Program-made: the position numbers and the translations under genes | The notes under the pieces: model-generated | What the model was told of the DNA's origin: nothing | Databases searched by the model: none | The model's input: the letters and a program-made list of their open reading frames with translations, nothing else | Part shown: positions 1 to 7,432 of the stretch, piece by piece | Layout: every line of letters starts with the position of its first letter | Numbering within the stretch: position 1 is the first letter of the stretch | Origin: Nocardioides pinisoli | GTDB taxonomy: Bacteria; Actinomycetota; Actinomycetes; Propionibacteriales; Nocardioidaceae | Assembly: GCF_024199985.1 (NCBI RefSeq) | Contig: NZ_JANARS010000013.1 | Location: 26,965 to 90,964 of the forward strand | Reading direction: 5' to 3' | DNA length: 64,000 nt

Positions 1-217
1 GGTCGGGGTTGGCGGGGAGCAGCAGCAGGTCGGGGCACCGGGCCTGGGCGTCGCGGCGGCGCTGCCCGCGGCGTACGCCCTCGGCGCGCGCCGGACCGTT
101 GCAGACCTCCACGACGTTGGCCGACAGCACGGCGGCGGGGGAGCGGAGCGACCGGTCCGCCTCCTCGAGCGCGGCGACCACCGACCAGTCGGGGCACCAC
201 ACGACCATGACCCTCAC
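1..217 (-). CDS. imuB: ImuB, Y-family DNA polymerase-like mutasome protein (5' part only)
   Basis: Only the first ~72 codons lie in the window; the gene runs off the left edge. ImuB is a catalytically inactive Y-family polymerase relative that bridges DnaE2 to the beta clamp in the SOS mutasome of actinobacteria. Visible: VVWCPDW near the N-terminus, then AEGVRRGQRRRDAQARCPDL, which is the conserved ImuB start. I chose the GTG at 217 (VRVMVVWCPDW) because family members usually have two or three residues before the MVVWCPDW block; the ATG at 208 is the alternative. It follows imuA after a 10-bp gap, so the two are almost certainly one SOS-induced operon. Confidence 0.88.
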   Translation of the reverse strand, partial: MRVMVVWCPDWSVVAALEEADRSLRSPAAVLSANVVEVCNGPARAEGVRRGQRRRDAQARCPDLLLLPANPD

Positions 218-227
218 GGTCGCACCG

Positions 228-914
228 TCATCCGGCTCTGCCGTCGACGGCCCGGATCTCGCGGACCTGCCGGCCGGGGAGCGGCTCGATGCGGCGCACG
301 CCCGGCCAGGCCAGGTCGGCACGCTGGGGCGGACGGGCACCCCGGTGCACCACGACCCGGGCGCGCCGCTCCTGCAGCTCGCCGCGTCCGGAGGTCGGGC
401 CGGTCCATCCGGACTCCTCGACGCTGAGCCGGGCGGTGACGCGCGGCCAGTGCCCGTGGACGACGAGCACGGAGGACCGCGTGCGCAGGCGCGAGTCGAG
501 GATCCCCGCGGTCCGCTCGTCCACGGAGGCGGGCGCCCGCAGCACCACGACCCGCAGCACGTCGACCAGCGCGGCCGTCACCTCGAGCCAGTGCTCGCCC
601 GGGTCGGGCACCAGCACCGTGCGCGACAGCTCGATCCCGAGCTCGGCCGCGGCCTCGACCCCGAAGTCGGTGCACCCCGCGAAGCCGACCCACTCGCCGG
701 CCTGCGAGGCCCCTGCGGCCAGTGCCAGGGCCAGCGAGGCCGAGTCGACGGCGTAGGTCGATCCGGCGTGGAGCGGGACCAGGTCGGCCAGCCCGGGCAG
801 GGTGGCGACCGGCTCCCCGGCCGGTCGACGCTCCATCGCCGCCACGCGCTCGCGCAGCTGCTCGACCACGGAACGACCGGGGTCCAGGGCGGCGACGGAG
901 CGGGCGGACGACAT
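228..914 (-). CDS. imuA: ImuA-like SOS mutasome protein
   Basis: A 228-residue protein of the RecA-fold ImuA/SulA-like family that precedes imuB in actinobacteria; it works with ImuB and DnaE2 in damage-induced mutagenesis. No intact Walker A is visible, as usual for the family. The open frame extends to 1226, but the real start is set by the promoter: -35 TTGACT (950-945), 17-bp spacer and -10 GATCAT (927-922) put transcription start at about 914-915, exactly at the ATG of MSSARS. I therefore read it as leaderless from 914; the ATG at 923 lies inside the -10. Transcription should be SOS-controlled through the LexA box at 926-941. Confidence 0.82.
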   Translation of the reverse strand: MSSARSVAALDPGRSVVEQLRERVAAMERRPAGEPVATLPGLADLVPLHAGSTYAVDSASLALALAAGASQAGEWVGFAGCTDFGVEAAAELGIELSRTVLVPDPGEHWLEVTAALVDVLRVVVLRAPASVDERTAGILDSRLRTRSSVLVVHGHWPRVTARLSVEESGWTGPTSGRGELQERRARVVVHRGARPPQRADLAWPGVRRIEPLPGRQVREIRAVDGRAG

Positions 915-921
915 GGTCCCC

Positions 922-950
922 ATGATCGAACAGGTGTTCGAACGAGTCAA
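922..950 (-). promoter_or_regulatory. imuA promoter with LexA (SOS) box between -35 and -10
   Basis: Reading the minus strand: TTGACT, 17 bp, GATCAT. The palindrome TCGAAC-AGGT-GTTCGA (926-941 on the plus strand) is a perfect match to the actinobacterial SOS box TCGAAC-N4-GTTCGA and fills most of the spacer. A bound LexA would block RNA polymerase directly. Confidence 0.9.
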
Positions 951-1092
951 GCGGGGCGGTGCCGCGTTCGGCTCCTGGGGTGGGCCATCAGACCACGTCG
1001 TGGAGCTGGTGGCGAGATGCGGCCCGGCGAGCGGTCGGAACGGGCCGGCTCTGCTTATGCTGACCGGACTGTTCGACGGAAGGGTTGCGGTC

Positions 1093-2556
1093 GTGTCGAA
1101 GATCTCGAGGCTCGTGGGGGGCCTCTGCCTGGTGCTGGTGGCGACGCTGGGCCTGGTGGCCCCGGGGCAGGCGGTGTCCGGCGGATCGGCGTCGCAGTCC
1201 ACCAGTGAGGCGGCCCCCGCGGCCAAGCCGAAGTCGAAGCGGTGGGAGGCCTACAGCGGCCCCTACTTCAACGACCCGCACCTCGCGAAGGGACACTTCA
1301 GGATCGAGCGCCGGGTGATCGACACGATCAACCACACGCCCAAGGGGTCGTCGATCCGGATCGCCATCTATTCCTTCGACCGCCTGCCGGTCGCCCGGGC
1401 GCTGGTCGCTGCCCACCGTCGAGGCGTGCAGGTGCAGATGCTCCTGAACGACCACTGGGAGACGCCTGCGATGAAGGTGGTCCGTGCCGAGATCGGCAAG
1501 AACCGCAACAAGGGCAGCTTCATCTACAAGTGCAAGCAGAGCTGCCGGGGGGCGGCCAACGAGTTCAACAACCTGCACTCGAAGTTCTACCTCTTCAGCG
1601 AGGCGGGGAAGTCCGAGGACGTCGTGGCGGTCGGCTCGGCCAACATGACGCGCAACGCGGCCATCCACCAGTGGAACGACCTCTACTTCACCGACGGCGA
1701 CCACGAGCTCTTCCGCCAGTTCGTCGGCCTCTTCAAGGACATGGCCACGGACTACGACACCCGTCAGGCGCCGATCGCCTTCTGCGGCACCCCGGCCAAC
1801 GGCGTGGCGTGCGACGACTCGCTCGACAAGCACACCGCCGTCGCGTTCCCGCGGGTCTCGCGGCTCAAGGACGACCTGGTGGTCCACCTGCTCGACCGTG
1901 TCCAGTGCCTGACCCCCGACCCGGTGACGGGCAAGATGGAGCGCACGCGACTGGCGCTGTCCATGCACACCATGCGCGGCACCCGCGGCGACTACCTGGC
2001 CGAGGCCATCCGGCAGAAGTGGGTGCAGGGCTGCGACGTGCGGGTCACCTACGGCCTCATCGGCTACCACACCAAGGGCGTCATCGCCGCTCCCACCAAG
2101 CGAGGGCGGATCCCGCTGCGCTCGACGGGCATGGACTACGACCTCGACGACAACTTCGACCTCAACAACGACGGCATCGACGACCTGATCCTCGACTACT
2201 ACAGCCACCAGAAGTACCTCGTCATCCAGGGCACCTTCAACGGCGTGCCCGACACCTCGATGGTGCTGACCGGCTCGGTGAACTGGTCGAGCCTCAGCAC
2301 CGCCAACGACGAGGTCTGGTTCACCGTGCGGGGGGCGGTCGTGGCGAAGAAGTACCTACGCAACTTCGACTACCAGTGGTTCAACACCCGCAACACCCGC
2401 AACGCCTACACGACCACCTACGCCAACTTCCGCGTCCGCCGCACCGTGCGACAGCCGGACGGCACGATGCGCACGGTCTGGCGGACCGTGCGTCGACCGG
2501 TCACGACGGTCGAGCCGGACCGCTACCTGCCGGGGCCCTACTGGGAGGCCGACTGA
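1093..2556 (+). CDS. secreted phospholipase D-like protein
   Basis: 487 residues. An N-terminal signal peptide (hydrophobic LVGGLCLVLVATLGLVAPG ending near residue 35) indicates export. Two HKD half-sites are visible: HSKFYLF at about residue 162 followed by GSANMT, and HQKYLVI at about 372 followed by GSVNWS. Each PLD active site pairs two such motifs, so the fold should be complete. Substrate (phospholipid or nucleic acid) cannot be told from sequence. Start: GTG at 1093 with GGAAGGG 8 bp upstream; the frame is open upstream but that part is intergenic. Divergent from imuA; ends 9 bp before the convergent sigma-4 gene. Confidence 0.85.
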   Translation: MSKISRLVGGLCLVLVATLGLVAPGQAVSGGSASQSTSEAAPAAKPKSKRWEAYSGPYFNDPHLAKGHFRIERRVIDTINHTPKGSSIRIAIYSFDRLPVARALVAAHRRGVQVQMLLNDHWETPAMKVVRAEIGKNRNKGSFIYKCKQSCRGAANEFNNLHSKFYLFSEAGKSEDVVAVGSANMTRNAAIHQWNDLYFTDGDHELFRQFVGLFKDMATDYDTRQAPIAFCGTPANGVACDDSLDKHTAVAFPRVSRLKDDLVVHLLDRVQCLTPDPVTGKMERTRLALSMHTMRGTRGDYLAEAIRQKWVQGCDVRVTYGLIGYHTKGVIAAPTKRGRIPLRSTGMDYDLDDNFDLNNDGIDDLILDYYSHQKYLVIQGTFNGVPDTSMVLTGSVNWSSLSTANDEVWFTVRGAVVAKKYLRNFDYQWFNTRNTRNAYTTTYANFRVRRTVRQPDGTMRTVWRTVRRPVTTVEPDRYLPGPYWEAD

Positions 2557-2565
2557 CCGTCGGCC

Positions 2566-2856
2566 TCAGGCCGCGGGGAGCGGGCCGGAGCGCGCGCCGA
2601 CGACGACGCGCCTGAGGATGCGCTCCACCTGCCCCTGCGGCAGGCCGACGAGGTCGGCGACCTGCCGCTGGGTCTGCTCGTCCACCAGGCGCCACCCCAG
2701 CACGCGCCGCGCGCGCTCGGGGAGCCCGCCGACGGCGACGCCGAGCACGAGCCGGGCTTCGACGGACTCCGGTCCGCGGTCGACCCACCCCACCAGGTCG
2801 CCGATCGTCCGTGCTCGGTCCGGCGCTTCGGACAGCTCGGTGATGCTCGCGGTCAT
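2566..2856 (-). CDS. stand-alone sigma-70 region 4 (HTH) protein
   Basis: 96 residues. From about residue 35 it matches only region 4 of SigB/F-type sigma factors: EARLVL, LPERARRVLGWRLVDEQTQRQVADLVGLPQ. It is clearly related to the C-terminus of the sigma factor at 16307-17131 (EARLVL..AVG.L.ER.R..L.WR.V.E.TQR..A.LVGL.Q.QV). Regions 2 and 3, which bind the -10 and core polymerase, are absent, so it cannot act as a sigma factor alone. Possible roles are decoy, anti-sigma target or DNA-binding regulator. Start ATG 2856 has GGGAGGAG upstream. Its upstream DNA shares a ~41-bp element with the full sigma gene. Confidence 0.72.
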   Translation of the reverse strand: MTASITELSEAPDRARTIGDLVGWVDRGPESVEARLVLGVAVGGLPERARRVLGWRLVDEQTQRQVADLVGLPQGQVERILRRVVVGARSGPLPAA

Positions 2857-2936
2857 GGGGTCTCCTCCCGACGGTCGGTCGCACGGCCCGGCTCGTGCAC
2901 CGGTCGTGGGACGACTCTGACGTGCACGCGCACCGG

Positions 2937-2977
2937 CCGACAGCCGAAAAGCGAAAACCATGGACAAACGTTGGACA
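2937..2977 (-). promoter_or_regulatory. conserved ~41-bp upstream element, copy 1
   Basis: On the minus strand the element reads TGTCCA-n2-GTTTGTCCA-n2-G followed by TTTCGCTTTTCGGCTGTCGG. The second copy is at 17216-17255. The last 20 bases are identical and the copies differ elsewhere by a few bases and one indel. It ends ~80 bp before the sigma-4 gene start, versus ~85 bp for the full sigma gene. Likely a shared promoter or operator; it does not match the GTTT...GGGTAT SigB consensus. Confidence 0.6.
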
Positions 2978-2994
2978 GCCTGTGCTGCTCCTCC

Positions 2995-4158
2995 TCAGCG
3001 GCGCGCGGGCACCACCAGGCGAGCGACGACGCCGGCATGGTCCGAGGGCCACAGACCGGACGCGGTCATGTCAGCCGGGTCGTCGCCGACGATGTGGGCG
3101 CGGGCGGCCTTGACGTCGTTGCTGTGCAGGACCAGGTCGATCCGCGAGGTGAGCGGGTTGTCCGGGTCGGTCAGGGTCGCGCCGAGGCAGCACGTGAAGC
3201 CGGGGTCGCCGGGGTGGTTGCGCGGCCACGCGTCGGCTCCGACACCCGCGAGGAGGCGCGTGTACGCCGGCGCGTCGGGCGCCCGGGAGTTGTAGTCACC
3301 GACGTAGACCATCGGCAGCTCGCCGAGCTCGGCCGCGAGTGCCGCTTGGGCGGCGAGGAGCTCGCCGACCTGGGCGACGCGCACCTGCTCGCCGTCGAGA
3401 CCGGGGATGCCGAAGGCCTCGAGGTGGGAGTTCACGAAGCGGAAGGTGGCCTTGCCCACCGTGAGGTCGGCCGAGCCCCAGCCCCGCGCCACGGGCAGCA
3501 GGCTGCCGTTGAAGGGGAAGCTGATGATGTTCTGGTAGGTCCCGGTGCGGGCGTTGGCCGCCGCGACGTCGTCCCGGACGATGATCACGTCACGGTCCGC
3601 CAGGCGCACCGCCCGGGTCGGGAATGTCGCGGTCGGGCTGGCCAGGTAGGGGATGGGCGGCGAGGAGAAGTTGGAGGCCGTGGCCCCGGCGACCTCGCGG
3701 TAGTCGGCGCCGCGCTCAGCGAGTGCGTCGAGCAGCAGGTCGAGGAAGTCGTAGGCGACCGTCGGGTTGCTCGTGGTGCCGTTGAGCGGGTTGTAGGCGA
3801 AGGTCGTCCAGGTGGTGACCTCCTGCAGGCCGACGGCGTCCGCGTCGGCCGCCACGATCTCGTCGGCGATCGCGTCCATCCGCTCCTCGGGCCGGGTCGC
3901 CTGCACGGCCGCCCACGTCTGCGTCGCCGCACCGACGACGGCGGCGTTGTTGCCGCTGGCGAGCGCCGTCAGGATCGGGTCGAGGTCGGCGCCGAGGTAG
4001 AGGTTGCGCGTCATCACGGTGGCCGTGCGCGCGGGGGTGCCGTTCCCAGCGCCCGGAGGACCCGCATGGACGCTCGCGCCGGGCACCAGGGCGGTGCCCA
4101 GCGCGAGCAGGGAGGCGAGGAGGCCGAGCAGGACGCGGTGACGAGGGGCTCTGGTCAT
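2995..4158 (-). CDS. secreted endonuclease/exonuclease/phosphatase-family protein
   Basis: 387 residues, beginning with a signal peptide (RVLLGLLASLLALGTALVPG, cleavage near residue 30). EEP fold signatures: TRNLYLG (metal/phosphate region), VGLQEVT with the metal-binding Glu, NSHLEAFG, VGDYNSRAPD (catalytic Asp/Asn) and the terminal SDHAGV Asp-His. All key residues look intact. Such exoproteins cleave nucleic acid or phosphodiesters; the substrate here is unknown. The ATG at 4158 is preferred over the upstream in-frame ATG at 4200 because the signal peptide starts there (MTRAPRHR). Confidence 0.85.
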   Translation of the reverse strand: MTRAPRHRVLLGLLASLLALGTALVPGASVHAGPPGAGNGTPARTATVMTRNLYLGADLDPILTALASGNNAAVVGAATQTWAAVQATRPEERMDAIADEIVAADADAVGLQEVTTWTTFAYNPLNGTTSNPTVAYDFLDLLLDALAERGADYREVAGATASNFSSPPIPYLASPTATFPTRAVRLADRDVIIVRDDVAAANARTGTYQNIISFPFNGSLLPVARGWGSADLTVGKATFRFVNSHLEAFGIPGLDGEQVRVAQVGELLAAQAALAAELGELPMVYVGDYNSRAPDAPAYTRLLAGVGADAWPRNHPGDPGFTCCLGATLTDPDNPLTSRIDLVLHSNDVKAARAHIVGDDPADMTASGLWPSDHAGVVARLVVPARR

Positions 4159-4265
4159 CCTCGGACCGTCGCACCCGGATCGTGGTGCGGCAAACCCCAA
4201 TTCAGGGCAAAGTCACGACCTGGCCTCCCGTGAGGAGCGGCACGGCGGTCGCGCCGGTGATGGAC

Positions 4266-5483
4266 TCACGGGCTGACGCGCTCGAAAATGGCTGCGAGTC
4301 CCTGGCCGCCACCGATGCACATGGTCTCGAGGCCGTAGCGGGCCTCCCGGCGCTGCATCTCGTGGGCCATCGTGGCCAGGATGCGGGCCCCGGTCGCGCC
4401 CACCGGGTGGCCGAGCGAGATGCCGGAGCCGTTGGGGTTGAGCCGCTCGTCGGTCGGGTCGACCCTCCATTCGCGCAGGCAGGCCAGCACCTGGGCGGCG
4501 AAGGCCTCGTTGAGCTCGATCAGGTCGATCTCGTCGAGGGTGAGCCCTGCCCGGTCGAGGGCGGCTGCGGTGGCGGGGACCGGACCGATGCCCATCACCT
4601 CGGGCCCGACGCCGGCCACGGCCCAGGAGCGCAGGGCCAGCAGCGGGCGCAGCCCACGGCGCTCGGCCTCCTCGCGGGTGGTGACCACGCACATGGCGGC
4701 GCCGTCGTTCTGGCCGCTGGCGTTGCCGGCGGTGACGGTGGAGGCGGGGTCGACCTTCTCGCGCACGGGTCGCAGCGCGGCGAGCTGTTCGAGGGTGGTC
4801 TCGGGTCGCGGGTGCTCGTCGCGGTCCACGACGACGTCCGGCTCGCCGCGGCGACCCGGGACGGTCACCGGGACGAGCTCATCGGCGAACCGGCCGGCCT
4901 CGTGGGCGGCACCGGCCCGCTGCTGGGAGCGGACCGACAGCTCGTCCTGCTCCTCACGCGAGATGTCGTACTCGCGACGGAGGTTCTCAGCCGTCTCCAG
5001 CATCCCGCCGGGGACGGGGTGGTCCTTCCCGCCGGCGGTCTCGCGGGCCCGGACGAGACGGTCCAGCAGCTCGACCGAGCCGCTCCTCACGCCGGTCCGG
5101 AGGCCGAGCGCGTAGTGCTCGACGTTGGACATCGACTCGACGCCGCCGGCGACGACGACCGTGCCCGCGCCGCTGGCGATCTGCGAGGCGGCATGGAGGA
5201 CCGCCTGCAGGCCCGAGCCGCAGCGGCGGTCGAGCTGGAGGCCCGGCACCCCCGTCCCGAGACCCGCGTCGAGGGCGGCGATCCGGCCGATGGCCGGGTT
5301 CTCGCCGTTGGGGTAGCAGTTGCCGAGGATCACGTCGTCGACGTCGCCCTCGCCGAGGCCCGTACGGCGCACGAGCTCGGAGAGCGTGGTCGACGCGAGG
5401 TCGACGGCGGACAGCGAGGCGAACGCGCCCCCGTAGCGCCCCACCGGGGTGCGGACGGGTTCGCAGATGACGATGTCGGGCAT
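4266..5483 (-). CDS. thiolase (acetyl-CoA C-acyltransferase)
   Basis: 405 residues, full thiolase length. Catalytic residues are visible: acylated Cys88 in DRRCGSG, NEAFA, GHPVGATG with His359, and Cys389 in MCIGGGQG. It catalyses reversible condensation or thiolysis of acyl-CoA, so beta-oxidation (FadA-like) or acetoacetyl-CoA metabolism. It stands alone, divergent from a small operon ending in a TetR regulator; a 19-bp inverted repeat (5523-5541) lies in the shared intergenic region and may control both directions. No dehydrogenase or hydratase partner is adjacent, so the pathway cannot be fixed. Confidence 0.92.
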   Translation of the reverse strand: MPDIVICEPVRTPVGRYGGAFASLSAVDLASTTLSELVRRTGLGEGDVDDVILGNCYPNGENPAIGRIAALDAGLGTGVPGLQLDRRCGSGLQAVLHAASQIASGAGTVVVAGGVESMSNVEHYALGLRTGVRSGSVELLDRLVRARETAGGKDHPVPGGMLETAENLRREYDISREEQDELSVRSQQRAGAAHEAGRFADELVPVTVPGRRGEPDVVVDRDEHPRPETTLEQLAALRPVREKVDPASTVTAGNASGQNDGAAMCVVTTREEAERRGLRPLLALRSWAVAGVGPEVMGIGPVPATAAALDRAGLTLDEIDLIELNEAFAAQVLACLREWRVDPTDERLNPNGSGISLGHPVGATGARILATMAHEMQRREARYGLETMCIGGGQGLAAIFERVSP

Positions 5484-5522
5484 GCGACCGAACCTAGTCG
5501 TGGTGCCGACCTTGGGGCATAT

Positions 5523-5541
5523 CGCTACGATGTTCGTATCG
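5523..5541. promoter_or_regulatory. probable TetR operator (19-bp inverted repeat)
   Basis: CGCTACGA-TGT-TCGTATCG: arms of 8 bp match at 7 positions around a 3-bp spacer. It sits between the divergent thiolase and the small membrane protein/TetR operon, the classic place for a TetR-family operator. The pairing with the TetR gene at 5883 is inference. Confidence 0.55.
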
Positions 5542-5585
5542 AAACCCCGAGGCGCCGTGGACCGGCGAAGGAAGAGGTGTCAGGA

Positions 5586-5723
5586 ATGAGCGCGGAGGTA
5601 GGCGTCTTCATCGTCGCGGCGTCGCTGGCGGGCGGTCTCTCGATGGGCGCGGTCACCTGGGTCTACTTCCTCGACAAGTGGCGCACGGACCCGGAGCAGC
5701 GCCGGTTCGACGAGGCTGCGTGA
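5586..5723 (+). CDS. small single-span membrane protein (45 aa)
   Basis: Hypothetical protein of 45 residues: a short N-terminus, one transmembrane helix (VFIVAASLAGGLSMGAVTWVYF) and a charged C-terminal tail (DKWRTDPEQRRFDEAA). ATG at 5586 follows GGAAGAGG. Its TGA overlaps the GTG of the next small gene in a GTGA junction, so the two are translationally coupled. Function unknown; first gene of a probable operon with the next small membrane protein and TetR. Confidence 0.65.
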   Translation: MSAEVGVFIVAASLAGGLSMGAVTWVYFLDKWRTDPEQRRFDEAA

Positions 5724-5896
5724 GCCCGGTGCACCCGCTCCTCGTCCTGCTCGCCTTCACCGCCGCGGCCGTGGTGACGTACGCCGTGGTGCTGGGGCTG
5801 CTCACCGCGGCGTCGCTCGTCCCGCGTGACCGCGCAGCGGGGCACGTCCCGGAGCAGCCGGCTCCTCGACACGATGGTGAGCATGACCACCACTGA
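5720..5896 (+). CDS. small membrane protein (58 aa)
   Basis: 58 residues with one hydrophobic segment (LLVLLAFTAAAVVTYAVVLGLLTAASL) and a His-rich tail (HDGEHDHH) that could bind metal. The GTG start at 5720 overlaps the previous stop, and its 3' end overlaps the start of the TetR gene. No family recognised. The tight packing suggests the three products are needed together. Confidence 0.6.
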   Translation: MSPVHPLLVLLAFTAAAVVTYAVVLGLLTAASLVPRDRAAGHVPEQPAPRHDGEHDHH

Positions 5897-6467
5897 CCCG
5901 GCGTCCCCGCGACCCGGTCGCCCGCGCGCGGCGTCGGTCGACCAGCGCCTGCAGGCCGCCGTGCTCGACCTGGTCCGCCACAGTGGCCCGGGGGCGGTCA
6001 CCATGGACCGGGTCGCCTCGACCTCGGGCGTCGCGAAGACCTCCATCTACCGTCGTCACGCCAACCGGGGCGAGCTGCTGACGGCCGCGCTGACCGCGGC
6101 CATCGGCCTGCCGGACGTGCCCGAGGACGGAACGGTCCGCGACAAGATCCGGGCCGTGCTCGAGCAGGCGTGGCACCAGATGGGCGTCGTCCTGGGCCCC
6201 GGCGGCCTCGCCGCGATCGTGGGGGACACCGACCCCGAGTTCACCGGGCTGTTCCGCGCGGCACTGCAGCCCTACGTCGACGCCCTCGTCCGGCGGATCC
6301 GCGACGACGTCGACGCCGGTCTCCTGCGCGACGGCCTCGACGCCGAGGGCGTGGTGACCCTGATGGTCGGCGCCTACGTCGGCGAGCTCGTCCGCAGTGG
6401 CGAGGTGGCGCCGGAGTGGATGGACCGGACCCTCGAGCTGCTCTGGGTGCTGATGGCACCGGGCTGA
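5883..6467 (+). CDS. TetR/AcrR-family transcriptional regulator
   Basis: 194 residues. The N-terminal HTH is typical: MDRVASTSGVAKTSIYRRHANRGELL at about residues 40-65, followed by an all-helical ligand domain (EQAWHQMG ... GAYVGELVRSG). The start is uncertain between ATG 5874 and ATG 5883 (MTTTDPASPRPGRPRA); both overlap the preceding gene. It probably represses its own operon and the divergent thiolase through the repeat at 5523-5541. If it senses acyl-CoA it would be a fatty-acid regulator, but that is inference. Confidence 0.85.
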   Translation: MTTTDPASPRPGRPRAASVDQRLQAAVLDLVRHSGPGAVTMDRVASTSGVAKTSIYRRHANRGELLTAALTAAIGLPDVPEDGTVRDKIRAVLEQAWHQMGVVLGPGGLAAIVGDTDPEFTGLFRAALQPYVDALVRRIRDDVDAGLLRDGLDAEGVVTLMVGAYVGELVRSGEVAPEWMDRTLELLWVLMAPG

Positions 6468-6512
6468 GCCCAGCGACCCCGGGATGTCCGTGGGGTGCGC
6501 GAGACTGCGGGC

Positions 6513-7328
6513 ATGGCCGACCTCGGGTACGACCCTCGCTTCCTCGACACCGACCTCGCCCCGCCGCAGGCGCCCCCGCCCGGTCCCGACGAGGACCCCG
6601 CGCTCGCCACGCCGCTCGACTACGCGCACTTCACGGTGCGCATGCACCCCGAGCGCCGGCTGGCGTGGTGGGTCGCCTGGAACGTCGACGGCCTGCGCCT
6701 GTTCCCCGGCGACAGCATCAGCCGCTCGGGCGAGCGCTTCCGCCTCGACCCCCGGATCCCGGCCGACGCGCAGACCGGCGAGGAGGCCTACGCCGACAAC
6801 GACCTCGACCGCGGTCACGTGGCGCGGCGCTCCGACCTCCTGTGGGGCACCCTCGCCGAGGCGCAGCAGGCCAGCTCCGACTCGTTCCACTTCACCAACA
6901 TCACGCCGCAGCACCAGGACTTCAACCAGTCCGGGCGCGGCGGGGTGTGGGGGCTGCTCGAGAACGCCGTACTGGCCCTCGTGGGGCTGGAGGAGCGGCG
7001 CCTGAGCCTCTTCGCCGGCCCCGTGCTCGATCCCGAGGACCCGCCCTATCGTGGCGTCCAGCTGCCGGTCGAGCACTGGAAGGTGGTCGTCTACCGGCTC
7101 GACGGGCGCCTGCGCGCGAAGGCTTTCGTCCTGACCCAGGACCTCGACGGGCTCGAGCGGGCGGTCCCCGACTTCCTCGACGACTTCGACACCTGGCTCG
7201 TGCCGCTCGCGCTCCTCGAGGAGCGCACCGGCCTGACCTTCGCGAGCCTGCGCCAGGTCGTCGAGCCGGACGAGCTCCGTCCCGCCAGCCCGGTTCTCGT
7301 CACCGACGTCGAGCAGGTCGGCTGGTAG
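6513..7328 (+). CDS. DNA/RNA non-specific endonuclease (NUC1 family)
   Basis: 271 residues of the beta-beta-alpha-metal nuclease family (Serratia nuclease/NUC1). The signature is intact: NDLDRGHVARRSD contains the DRGH general-base motif, and TNITPQHQDFN supplies the Mg-binding Asn. No signal peptide is seen, so the enzyme may be cytoplasmic or depend on another export route. ATG at 6513 (MADLGYD) has no good Shine-Dalgarno; a leaderless start is possible. The C-terminal ~80 residues (lacking known motifs) look like a family-specific extension. Confidence 0.85.
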   Translation: MADLGYDPRFLDTDLAPPQAPPPGPDEDPALATPLDYAHFTVRMHPERRLAWWVAWNVDGLRLFPGDSISRSGERFRLDPRIPADAQTGEEAYADNDLDRGHVARRSDLLWGTLAEAQQASSDSFHFTNITPQHQDFNQSGRGGVWGLLENAVLALVGLEERRLSLFAGPVLDPEDPPYRGVQLPVEHWKVVVYRLDGRLRAKAFVLTQDLDGLERAVPDFLDDFDTWLVPLALLEERTGLTFASLRQVVEPDELRPASPVLVTDVEQVGW

Positions 7329-7432
7329 CGCGCCGACGACCCGGGGATGCTGGCCCTTGCCTCGCGGGGCCGATCGGGCGACAGTGAACTGACCCTCCTC
7401 CGACGTCGCACGAGTGAGCAGGAGCCGCCACG

